Source: CAYWNK01 sp047639615
GTDB lineage: Bacteria > Planctomycetota > UBA1135 > GCA-002686595
Reading direction: 5' to 3'
Assembly: GCA_047639615.1 (NCBI GenBank)
Contig: JBLIOL010000041.1
Location: 1 to 24,347 of the forward strand
Length of the DNA: 24,347 nt
Shown: positions 7,478-15,041 of the stretch, piece after piece
Layout of the letters: each line of letters starts with the position of its first letter
Position numbering within the stretch: the stretch's first letter is position 1
Position numbers and translations under genes: made by a program
The notes under the pieces: model-generated
Seen by the model: the letters and a program-made list of their open reading frames with translations, nothing else
The model's database searches: none
Told to the model about the DNA's origin: nothing

Positions 7478-8376
7478 CGACTCAAGCGCTGCTTGGCGCG
7501 AATCTTGTATTCCCCTGCGAGCACGCGCCACTCGCGGCACAAGAGCCCGAGGATCGGGCCCAGGCAGCGCAGGCGTTGCCATAGGCCCAAGGGCGCCGAG
7601 CGCCAGGCCTCGAGGTAGCCCTTGAACAGGGTCGTGCGCGGCGCCGGATACTGTTCCCCGGCCTTGGGGTCAAACCAACGCGCCAGCTCCGCCGGGTCCC
7701 CATTCGCATTCAACGAGGACTGCTCGTGCACACGCCGACGAAAATGCGGCTCGCACACTTCCACCCAGCCTCCGCGCAGGGCGAGCTCCACCAGGCAAAC
7801 CTTATCGGAGGCCCCAAAGGCCCGAATCAGGCCCGTATCCTGCAAAACAGACCGACGAACCACGCCGCAGATGGCCGAGCACTTGAACAGATGGCTGCGC
7901 ACAGGATCCCGCAAGAGCGTGCGCAGACGCGTATGCGGCGTACGGTCATCAAAAGGTAGGCCTGCGCCGTAGTCTTCGATCAACGCGCCCTCGATGTCGA
8001 TCCAACGGGTCTGGGTATGGGCCAAAACCGCCGCATCCCCCGCCGCGTCCAGAGCGCTCACGCAATCCTGCAAGAGCTCCGGCGCAAGCTCATCATCAGC
8101 CGCACTCCACTTGAAGAGCTCGCCGCGCGCCTCCTGCACGAGCACATTGAAGTTGCCCGCCGCACCGAGGTTTTCTTCTTGGCGCAGGTAGCGCACGCGA
8201 CTGTCCTTGCGCTCGTACTCGCGGCACAACTCCTCGCTGCCATCATCCGATGCATTGTCGGAAATCAGGAGCTCGAAGTCCTCGTAGCTCTGGGCCAGAA
8301 TCGAGTCCAAGCACAGTCGCAGATACGGCATGCCATTGCGCACAGGAACGCCGACGGTTACCCGGGGAGTCGCCAT
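7474..8376 (-). CDS. GT2 family glycosyltransferase
   Basis: GT-A glycosyltransferase of 300 residues. It opens with VTVGVPVRNGMPYLRLCLDS (6-25), followed by LLISDNASDDGS (36-47) for nucleotide binding and a SAADDE segment (91-96) at the metal-binding DxD position. The region HFRRRVHEQS later in the protein matches the C-terminal part of many family-2 enzymes. I chose ATG 8376 because it gives a canonical GT2 N-terminus and lies four bases after the upstream gene's TAA; the frame stays open beyond it into that gene but is not protein-like there. It is the last gene of the operon starting at 12374. Its TAG stop is formed by the same CTAG that ends the convergent pyruvyltransferase-like gene. 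Donor and acceptor unknown. Confidence 0.9.
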   Translation of the reverse strand: MATPRVTVGVPVRNGMPYLRLCLDSILAQSYEDFELLISDNASDDGSEELCREYERKDSRVRYLRQEENLGAAGNFNVLVQEARGELFKWSAADDELAPELLQDCVSALDAAGDAAVLAHTQTRWIDIEGALIEDYGAGLPFDDRTPHTRLRTLLRDPVRSHLFKCSAICGVVRRSVLQDTGLIRAFGASDKVCLVELALRGGWVEVCEPHFRRRVHEQSSLNANGDPAELARWFDPKAGEQYPAPRTTLFKGYLEAWRSAPLGLWQRLRCLGPILGLLCREWRVLAGEYKIRAKQRLSR

Positions 8377-8380
8377 CGGA

Positions 8381-9370
8381 TTAGGCCTGGGGTGCCTTGG
8401 CCAGACCAACGCGAGCGGCCAATGTGCGCAGAGCGCTGATGGGATCTGCCGCCATGCCCTTGCAGAAGTGAGCCAAGAAACCACCGAATGCTCCACCGCT
8501 GGCCGAGAGTCGTGCGGCGCGCATATGGCTCACGGCGAGCCTACTCTTGAGCACCTTACGCGCGGCCGAATCCATGCGCGGTTCCCCGGCGATCAAGTCG
8601 CTCCACATGGTCACGCTGCACAACCAGTACTTCAACGTCTTGTTGGAGAAGGCCGTAGTCAGTCGCACGTCGCTCTGATCATCGGAAGTTTGCTGGCAGC
8701 CGATGTAGTTCACCGCGCACACACATCCGCGCATTCCGTGGCGCAAGAACACGTGGGTATCGTCGCGCATGTGCAAATTCTCGAGCAGGCAGCCCGCATC
8801 CACGAGGCGCTTACGGTGAAAGACCGAGGCCTGCAGCATCATGGGAATACGGTGCCGAACCACCCATTCGGTTCCGTCCTCGAGCATCTGATACTCGCCC
8901 GGAATGGAGAATCTCGCGCGCTCCCACTGGGGTCGGCCGCCCTCGTTCTCGGCCATGTGGATATTGCTGAAGTAGAACTCCGCGCGCCCTTCTGTTCCGA
9001 CGATGGCTTGCGCCATGCGCCGCAGGTGATCCGGTTCCCAGTAGTCGTCCGAATCGAGAAAGGCGATCCACTCACCACGCGCTTCGCGCACCCCATGATT
9101 GCGGGCGGAGGGCGCACCGCCATTGGCCTTTGATATCACCCGCACCACGCTGCCGAAGGAAGCGGACAACTCCGCCGTGCGATCCTTGGAGCCATCATCC
9201 ACCACCAGAATTTCCATGGGAGCGTGGCTTTGATCCAAGGCGCTCTGAATGCAGCGCTCTATGGTTCCCTCACGGTTGTAGGCCGGAATCACCACGCTGA
9301 ATCTCGGCCCATCACCTGCGGGCAGGCAGACTTCGTGGTCTTGTTGATCCTGGCTCACGGTGCGGCTCAT
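8381..9370 (-). CDS. GT2 family glycosyltransferase
   Basis: GT-A glycosyltransferase of 329 residues. Conserved blocks are FSVVIPAYNREGTIERCIQS (24-43), EILVVDDGSKDRT (53-65), the GGAPSARNHGV loop (84-94) and the metal-binding AFLDSDDYWEPDHL (103-116), a textbook DxD. The roughly 20 residues before the first strand are extra and polar. The start ATG 9370 overlaps the stop of the upstream fusion gene by one base (TGATG). It would act on the cytoplasmic side of the membrane in repeat-unit assembly together with the neighbouring GT2. The C-terminal third (from about 230) is not conserved in a way I recognise and probably sets acceptor specificity. Confidence 0.9.
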   Translation of the reverse strand: MSRTVSQDQQDHEVCLPAGDGPRFSVVIPAYNREGTIERCIQSALDQSHAPMEILVVDDGSKDRTAELSASFGSVVRVISKANGGAPSARNHGVREARGEWIAFLDSDDYWEPDHLRRMAQAIVGTEGRAEFYFSNIHMAENEGGRPQWERARFSIPGEYQMLEDGTEWVVRHRIPMMLQASVFHRKRLVDAGCLLENLHMRDDTHVFLRHGMRGCVCAVNYIGCQQTSDDQSDVRLTTAFSNKTLKYWLCSVTMWSDLIAGEPRMDSAARKVLKSRLAVSHMRAARLSASGGAFGGFLAHFCKGMAADPISALRTLAARVGLAKAPQA

Positions 9371-10776
9371 CAGGGTCGAGCGATCTGGACCAGGTCCTGA
9401 CCGAGGCGTGCATCGAAGATACCTGCGCTCAGGCGCGAAAGGGTTTTGGCCTTACCACTGAGCGCATAGCTCGTGCGCTCGGGACGCAGGCCGGCTGCCT
9501 GCATCCAGGAGCGCACCACCTTCGCGTCCGTGTAGTGAATGCCCGTATGGCTGAAGGGCAACGGCCGCGGCAAGGGGTGCGCCTCCCCGCGCGCCTTGGC
9601 GCGCGTCAGACGACCGGGCTGGTTCAGACACAGGGCCAACAGCATGCCGCCTGACTTTAGGTAAGGCACTAACCGCCGCAGCCAAGCCACCGGGTCCTCA
9701 ACGTGTTCGAGCACAAAGGGCAGTAGCAGCACATCGAAGCGCCGTTCGCCGAGCGCCTCGAGAGCGTCTTCCAAGTTCGGCGGCAACATCTCCACGCCGC
9801 GTCGCGCCGCCATAGCACCGATCACCGCGTCCATGGGTATGCCTGTCACCTGGGCACCGGCCGCAATCCAATCCGCTTCCAATTGCCCCGATCCCACGCC
9901 GAGGGAGAGCACACTCTTGCCCGGCTTCGCATAGCGCGCGGCCAGCCGCGGACGCGGCTTCTCGTAGTAGCGCTTGTTCCAAAATCCCTCGCGCACGGCC
10001 AGTTGCGTACTGCCGTCAAAGAGCGTGCCCGCCGGCGTCTCGCCGTCGACCACGCTGAGCAGCGCCTCCAACTGCACCTGCACATCGGGTGCGTCCGTGC
10101 CGATCTTGCCCAGGTACACATCGGGCAGGTGATGCAGCAGGAAGTCCTCGACACGATTCACACACACCACACGCTCAAGGCCGCAGCGCGTGTAGGGATC
10201 CGTGGCCGCCGACACGAGCATGTCGTAGCGCCCCTCGTGGGGAGCCACCAGGTACTCGCCGGAGTCGATGCAGCGCTGCAACTGGGCGCGATCCAATACG
10301 TAGAGCGCCGAGTGCTCGTTTGTGTAACGCGCGAAGACATTCTGCCCCACCCGGAAGGCCGACTCAGGCTCCCAGTGATAGTGGAAATGCACGCCGCAGT
10401 AGGACACGCGGCCGTCGCCGTAGCGCTCGTAACGCAGGAAGCCGGGCACCTGGGTCGGCGCGAGCTGATCCTTGACCTCCAGGAAGGCGCTCAGATTGCG
10501 CGGGGTTAGAAGGGTGTCATCCTCCGAGTAGATGAACAGGTCGTACTGATCCTTGCGCTCCGCGAATAGTGCGCGATGAGCAAAGGGCAGAGACCAGGGG
10601 TTCGAGGTGGGTGCACCCACCAGCACTTCCGCCAGCCCGTTCAAGTCGGGCTTGGGCTGGTCACTGAGCACGACCACATACACCTCGTGGGGCATGCGTG
10701 CATACTCGGCGAGCAACCGATCCAGGAAGGCTCGGTTCTTCGTGCCGTGATTGGCAATGGCGACGAGGATACGCAT
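9370..10776 (-). CDS. Fusion: glycosyltransferase-like domain plus SAM-dependent methyltransferase
   Basis: A two-domain protein of 468 residues. The N-terminal part (about 1-240) starts MRILVAIANHGTKNRAFLDR, has the strand/acidic motif DLFIYSEDDTLL (79-90, a DxD-like site) and a HFHYHWEP segment (130-137); it looks like a GT-A nucleotide-sugar fold but I cannot name the family. The C-terminal part (about 265-468) is a class I methyltransferase: SLGVGSGQ (291-298) is the SAM-binding loop, FDVLLLPFVLEHVEDP (347-362) is the motif II/post-I region, and YLKSGGMLLALCLN follows. One protein could thus add a sugar and methylate it. Start ATG 10776 is preferred over the TTG one codon upstream; no ribosome binding site is seen. 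It lies 17 bases after the flippase stop and overlaps the next gene by one base. Confidence 0.76.
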   Translation of the reverse strand: MRILVAIANHGTKNRAFLDRLLAEYARMPHEVYVVVLSDQPKPDLNGLAEVLVGAPTSNPWSLPFAHRALFAERKDQYDLFIYSEDDTLLTPRNLSAFLEVKDQLAPTQVPGFLRYERYGDGRVSYCGVHFHYHWEPESAFRVGQNVFARYTNEHSALYVLDRAQLQRCIDSGEYLVAPHEGRYDMLVSAATDPYTRCGLERVVCVNRVEDFLLHHLPDVYLGKIGTDAPDVQVQLEALLSVVDGETPAGTLFDGSTQLAVREGFWNKRYYEKPRPRLAARYAKPGKSVLSLGVGSGQLEADWIAAGAQVTGIPMDAVIGAMAARRGVEMLPPNLEDALEALGERRFDVLLLPFVLEHVEDPVAWLRRLVPYLKSGGMLLALCLNQPGRLTRAKARGEAHPLPRPLPFSHTGIHYTDAKVVRSWMQAAGLRPERTSYALSGKAKTLSRLSAGIFDARLGQDLVQIARP

Positions 10777-10793
10777 CAAACGGATTTTGGAGT

Positions 10794-12374
10794 CTATGAT
10801 TGGCCACGGTGGAGACGAACGCCAAGCAACTTCACGAGGTCACGCAGAGCCGGCGGACGCAGGCGCCAGATGAAGCCTACGTACAGCGACACACCCACTC
10901 CGACGCAGATCAGGCAGACCAATTTGGGGCCGAAGCCGTAGGCCGAGAGCCCAATCCTGGTGAGCACAACAGCCGTTCCCATGACACCACTCGCCAGGAT
11001 GAATGGCGCCAGGCAAGTAGCGAGCTTGGAAACCGACAAGCCGATCATCCGGAACGGGATGGCGAAGTAGAAGTAGACCAAAAGCAGCTGGGTCACGCTA
11101 GCTGAACAGGCCACACCGAAGACGCCCCAGGGCAAGCCGGCGGCGTAGCCCACCAGGCTCACCAAGCCGAAGATCAAGCTCCAACGAAAGAGCTCCGTGG
11201 TGCGACCTAATGACACATAGATCGTGCCGGTCAAGCCCGAGACTGAGTAGATCAGACCAAGCGGCGTCATGGCGATGATGATCGGAACCGCCGGCAACCA
11301 CTTGGGCTTCATGAAGCCCTCCACCAACACCGGCGCTGTAGCCGCCAAGCCGGCCATCATGGGTGCCACGATCATGGTGATCCCGGCGCAGGCGCGCAGG
11401 AACTTGGCGTGGTAGATGTCCAAGTCCTCCTGCAGCCTGGCGAAGGCCGGCAGCAGTACGCCCATGAGCATGCGACTGATCGCGCGCACCGGGAAGTTGA
11501 TCAGGCGCAGGCCGAGCGCGTACAGACCGAGGGCCTCTGTACCGAGGAAGCGACCGATCACCACGCGGTCCATATTCTGCAGGGTGAAGTTGGCCATGTT
11601 CGAGCCGAGCAGACCCAAGCAGAAGCCCTTGATCTTGTTCAGGTGCTCGAGGCTGAAAGCCAACTCAGGGCGCCAGCTGGTTCCGAACCAGAGCGAGAGG
11701 TTCGACGCCATGTACCCCACCAAGGTTCCGACGACCATGGACCAAACGCCGTAGTCATTGAGCGCCATGCCGATGGCCACCACCCCATAGACCACAGCGT
11801 TGATCATGTTCGCGAAGGCCAAACGATCGAAACGCATGGCGCGTGCGTACAGGTTGCGCTGCACCAACCCGAAGGCGGTGATCACAAAGGACAGGCCGAG
11901 CAACGGCAGCAAGTCCGCGACACGCTGTTCATCAAAGAGCCAAGCGATGGGCTCCGCCAGGACCCAGATCAAGGTCGAGAGACTCACCGCCAGCAGCAGG
12001 TTGACGTAGAAGACCGTCGACAGGAATCCCGGCTCGTGGGTCTTGGCCTGCACCACCGCTTGGCCCGTGCCGAAGTCCTTGAACCAGTCGAGGAAGCCCA
12101 CCACAACCAGGGCCATGGCCATCAGCCCCACATCGGAGGGGCCTAGGTGATCGAAGAGCACCAGCGAGACCCCGAGCCGCACCAGCTGCACACAGCCCGC
12201 CCCCAGCGAGTTCCAGCGGGTGGAGCGGAAGACCGCACCCTCAGCATGGGGCTTCTGGCCCCCGCTATCAGGGATGGTTCGAACTTGGGGGGAGTCGGTC
12301 ACGGGGAATTGGGGTGGTCCCTTCCCAGTATCGGCGAGAGACAAGCCAGGAACCAAGGGGGTGCTACCCCACAT
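10794..12374 (-). CDS. Wzx-like polysaccharide flippase (MOP superfamily)
   Basis: Large polytopic membrane protein (up to 526 residues) with about 12-14 hydrophobic helices, matching the oligosaccharide flippase / polysaccharide transporter group that moves lipid-linked repeat units across the inner membrane. The start of the family fold is visible as STRWNSLGAGCVQLVRLGVSLVLFDHLGPSDVGL-type sequence from about residue 50, and helix-turn features such as NLYARAMRFDRLAFANM and FLGTEALGLYALGLRL are typical. The first 45 residues are polar and proline/glycine-rich, so the true start may lie inside (for example GTG 12302); ATG 12374 is kept only as the longest reading. It heads the operon continuing through the fusion gene and two GT2 genes, and is divergent from the SGNH gene. 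Confidence 0.85.
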   Translation of the reverse strand: MWGSTPLVPGLSLADTGKGPPQFPVTDSPQVRTIPDSGGQKPHAEGAVFRSTRWNSLGAGCVQLVRLGVSLVLFDHLGPSDVGLMAMALVVVGFLDWFKDFGTGQAVVQAKTHEPGFLSTVFYVNLLLAVSLSTLIWVLAEPIAWLFDEQRVADLLPLLGLSFVITAFGLVQRNLYARAMRFDRLAFANMINAVVYGVVAIGMALNDYGVWSMVVGTLVGYMASNLSLWFGTSWRPELAFSLEHLNKIKGFCLGLLGSNMANFTLQNMDRVVIGRFLGTEALGLYALGLRLINFPVRAISRMLMGVLLPAFARLQEDLDIYHAKFLRACAGITMIVAPMMAGLAATAPVLVEGFMKPKWLPAVPIIIAMTPLGLIYSVSGLTGTIYVSLGRTTELFRWSLIFGLVSLVGYAAGLPWGVFGVACSASVTQLLLVYFYFAIPFRMIGLSVSKLATCLAPFILASGVMGTAVVLTRIGLSAYGFGPKLVCLICVGVGVSLYVGFIWRLRPPALRDLVKLLGVRLHRGQS

Positions 12375-12483
12375 CCGAACGGTGTCACAAGCTACGCCTA
12401 GAAAGTCCCGTTAGCTAGGCTCTCGACCCCTGGAGAGCCATTCCTTGAGTGGATTGCCGCTCAAGCACCAGCGCCCCCACCCC
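12375..12483. promoter_or_regulatory. Divergent intergenic region with hairpin
   Basis: Between the flippase (minus) and SGNH hydrolase (plus) starts. It holds a perfect 7-bp inverted repeat GGCTCTC-GACCCCTG-GAGAGCC at 12418-12439. No T run follows on either strand, so an operator or leader hairpin is more likely than a terminator. Promoter boxes are not recognisable. Confidence 0.38.
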
Positions 12484-13671
12484 ATGCCGCCCGTCCCCTT
12501 ACTAGCCCGCCGTCTGTGGCTCGCCGGCAGTCTGCTGCTCAGCGCCGTCCTAGGCCTGGCCTTAGCCCAGAAATCCGCGCACCCGACCGTGCTCGGACGC
12601 TGGTCAGGGGAGTACGCACTCCTATTGAAGGCGCTGCTAACCCTGTGCGCCCTGGCCTGGGTCAGCGCCCTCCCCGCCATCCAGGCGCGACTCTGGGCTG
12701 CCCGTGCCAAGCTCCTGCTACTGGGCCTCTCCCTGGCCCTCTCCCTAGCCGCCGGCGAAGTCCTCCTGCGCGTTGCTGATCCTCTCGGCCTCAACTACCA
12801 CGACGAAATCGCGCGCTACATCGGTCTGCGCCAGGACGACAGCGTGCTCGCCTACGTGCAACCCAAGGACATGCAGCTGGTCCTCGACGGTGCCCACATT
12901 CGCTTCAATAGCCTGGGCCTGCGCGGAGCCGAGATCGGCCCCAAGCAGCCAACGGAAAAGCGCCTGCTCGTGCTCGGTGATTCCGTGGCCTTCGGCTGGG
13001 GCGTCGAAGAGCAAGCGCTCTTCGGTAGCCTGCTAGCCGAGCGCCTGAGCGCCCAAACCGGTTCCACCTGGACCCCGATCAACGCCGGCGTCTGCTCCTA
13101 CAACTCCATCCAAGAGCGGCTCTACCTAGAGCACCGCGGCCTGGCCCTCGAACCAGACCTGGTCGTGCTCGTCTACATAGACAACGACGTGCTCACCTAC
13201 GGCAAGCGCTGGCAGCAAGCCGAAGCAAGTAAGCCGCCCCTGCGCCGACGCCTGAAGCAGACCCTGCAGAGTTCGCACCTGGTGCAGACCCTCACCAAGG
13301 TCGCTGGAGACGACGGCGACAAGCACGCCACCGGCCCCGAGCGCGATCTAGGCCCAGAGGATTCCGGCTGGCAGAGCAACATGCGGGCTCTGACCGAGCT
13401 AGTGGAGCTCTGCGCCGCCCGGGAGCTCGACCTTGCCCTCTATCACTTCCGTTGGCGCTCCGACCCCTGGTCAGACAGCTTGCTCGAGGACGCCCGCAAA
13501 CACACGGCGCCGATCCCCATCGCCGACACAGCTCCCTGGTTCGCGGACCTGGAGCTGCGCGATCTGGTGAACTCCCCCACGGACAGCCACCCCAATCCGA
13601 AAGCACACGCACTCACAGCGGAGCGCATGCACGCAGAGCTTCAGCGACTAGGCCTGCCTAAGCCCGAGTAG
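12484..13671 (+). CDS. Membrane-anchored SGNH/GDSL hydrolase
   Basis: Protein of 395 residues with hydrophobic segments at about 11-28, 44-64 and 75-92 followed by an SGNH-fold hydrolase domain, probably exposed to the periplasm. The catalytic blocks are visible: LVLGDSVAFGWG (block I, Ser167), NAGVCSYNS (block II, Gly202), YIDNDV (block III, Asn234) and DSHPNPKAH (block V, Asp367/His369). Such enzymes in polysaccharide loci are usually O-acetyl esterases or acetyltransferase-like (AlgJ/AlgX-type), so a role in glycan acetylation or deacetylation is the best inference. ATG 12484 is chosen; a TTG 13 codons upstream is less likely. It converges on the poly-Asp lipoprotein gene with only six bases between stops. 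Confidence 0.84.
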   Translation: MPPVPLLARRLWLAGSLLLSAVLGLALAQKSAHPTVLGRWSGEYALLLKALLTLCALAWVSALPAIQARLWAARAKLLLLGLSLALSLAAGEVLLRVADPLGLNYHDEIARYIGLRQDDSVLAYVQPKDMQLVLDGAHIRFNSLGLRGAEIGPKQPTEKRLLVLGDSVAFGWGVEEQALFGSLLAERLSAQTGSTWTPINAGVCSYNSIQERLYLEHRGLALEPDLVVLVYIDNDVLTYGKRWQQAEASKPPLRRRLKQTLQSSHLVQTLTKVAGDDGDKHATGPERDLGPEDSGWQSNMRALTELVELCAARELDLALYHFRWRSDPWSDSLLEDARKHTAPIPIADTAPWFADLELRDLVNSPTDSHPNPKAHALTAERMHAELQRLGLPKPE

Positions 13672-13677
13672 TCACGC

Positions 13678-15012
13678 TCAGTCATCGTTATCGTCATCGT
13701 CATCGTCGTCGTCGTCGTCGCCCTGGTCCCCGGTCTCGAGCTCAACCTCTTCGGAGAGGGTCTCATGACCGCTCGCATCCAGGGCCCTAGCGCGCAGCAC
13801 ATACACCGTATCCTCCTCCAAGCCCGAGAGCCTCACGCGTTGGCCATAGGAGAAGCCGTCGACCATCTCGTGGAACTCGAAGTTTGGAGCCACGCCCCAA
13901 TCGAGTCCCCCGTGGCAGGGCTCGTCGATGTACCAGCTCAAGCGTAGATCCGAATCCGATAGCACCTCGGGTTCCAGCCGGTAAATGTACGGCGCCGTGC
14001 GGTCCACCCGCACAATTTCGTCCTCGGGCACGATGGGGAAGTTCGAATCGAAGAAGGAATCCACGCTGACGCTGACGCCGGTCGCATAACCCTCGCCACC
14101 AGACACGTACAGGCCGCCCGTCTGCGCCACCAGCGCGCGCTGAAGCTCCACTCCAGGGTGCCAGGTGAGCCCGTCAAAGGACCAGGTCGCACGCCAGCTC
14201 TGAGCTTGATGCTCAACCGCCAAGTGCAGAGGGAATTCCCCCGTCCAGGAGCCGAAGATCACGGGCACTCGTTCGCTCTCCAGCGCCACATCACCCTCTG
14301 TCAGCACCCCGGTCAGGTACACATCCCCCATGTAGTACTCGAAGCCGAAGCGCACGTAGTTGTGTTCGTCCGCCTTCCAAACCGTACCGCAGCTCTCACC
14401 GGGGCAATCGAGTTCCGCCGTCAGCTCCACCAGATTCACGAAGGGCCCCGGCCCGACCGCCTGCAAGAGACGCAAGGAACGATCCACCCCATCCACGCTG
14501 TAGTCGACCAAGGGCGGTGTGGTCAGACGCACTCCAGCGTCACCCGTTCCGGCGCCCTCCATGGCCAAAGTCCCGCGGCCATTCGGATCCACTAGCGACC
14601 AGAGTTCGCGATCGAGATTCGGGTAGTTGAAATCGTCGGAGTAGGCGGCCTCTTCGGGAAGCGTCACGAAGGTATGGTCCGGCCCGAATACAGGACCTTC
14701 GGGCCCATTGAAGCCGATTCTGTAATGGTAGGTGTGCAGCGGTCTCAACGCCGACATCAGCAACCTGTGATCGATTCCTGTCTCCGGTTCACAGGCATCA
14801 TCCCCGTAGCTATCCGTTGGCCCCCATTGCACGCAGCCCTGCAGCCCATCCGTCGTGTCCCAGGAAACCCAAGCGAAGTTGGGCGCTATCTCCAAGTTGC
14901 CCCCGTCCGTTGTCGGGGGTCCGATCACGCCACTGCCTCCACCATCACGACTACGATGACAAGCTGCGGCGAGGATCAGGATGGGGACTAGGACTAGACG
15001 CTGTCGGATCAT
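13678..15012 (-). CDS. Lipoprotein with FnIII and concanavalin-like modules and poly-Asp tail
   Basis: Predicted lipoprotein of 444 residues. The N-terminus is a short type II signal (MIRQRLVLVPILILAAACHR) with Cys18 as lipidation site. An FnIII-like module follows (about 40-118, ending in the TYHYRIGFNGP type strand), then a DUF1349/concanavalin-like module (about 124-330, starting at SDDFNYPNLDRELW), a second FnIII-like module (about 340-425), and a C-terminal run of ten aspartates then Asn-Asp-Asp. No catalytic residues are recognised; binding of glycans or calcium at the cell surface is an inference. It lies 29 bp after the stop of the large secreted protein, with which it shares its module types, so the two likely form one transcript. 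The domain names are fold-level guesses from sequence pattern. Confidence 0.78.
   Translation of the reverse strand: MIRQRLVLVPILILAAACHRSRDGGGSGVIGPPTTDGGNLEIAPNFAWVSWDTTDGLQGCVQWGPTDSYGDDACEPETGIDHRLLMSALRPLHTYHYRIGFNGPEGPVFGPDHTFVTLPEEAAYSDDFNYPNLDRELWSLVDPNGRGTLAMEGAGTGDAGVRLTTPPLVDYSVDGVDRSLRLLQAVGPGPFVNLVELTAELDCPGESCGTVWKADEHNYVRFGFEYYMGDVYLTGVLTEGDVALESERVPVIFGSWTGEFPLHLAVEHQAQSWRATWSFDGLTWHPGVELQRALVAQTGGLYVSGGEGYATGVSVSVDSFFDSNFPIVPEDEIVRVDRTAPYIYRLEPEVLSDSDLRLSWYIDEPCHGGLDWGVAPNFEFHEMVDGFSYGQRVRLSGLEEDTVYVLRARALDASGHETLSEEVELETGDQGDDDDDDDDDDNDD
13681..13719 (-). repeat. GAC/GAT trinucleotide repeat encoding poly-Asp tail
   Basis: Thirteen consecutive codons immediately before the stop are GAC or GAT, with one AAC interruption (GTC/ATC/GTT on the plus strand). 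They encode ten Asp, one Asn and two Asp. The uninterrupted part closest to the body of the protein is five identical GAC codons, so the tract is a candidate for slippage and length variation between strains. Confidence 0.9.
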
Positions 15013-15041
15013 TCGGAGGACGAGTGGGGCTTCACTGCAGC

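Noticed and set aside
8377..8496. Upstream open extension of the GT2 gene ending at 7474
   Set aside because: It overlaps the end of the preceding GT2 gene; ATG 8376 gives a canonical GT2 N-terminus four bases after that gene's stop.
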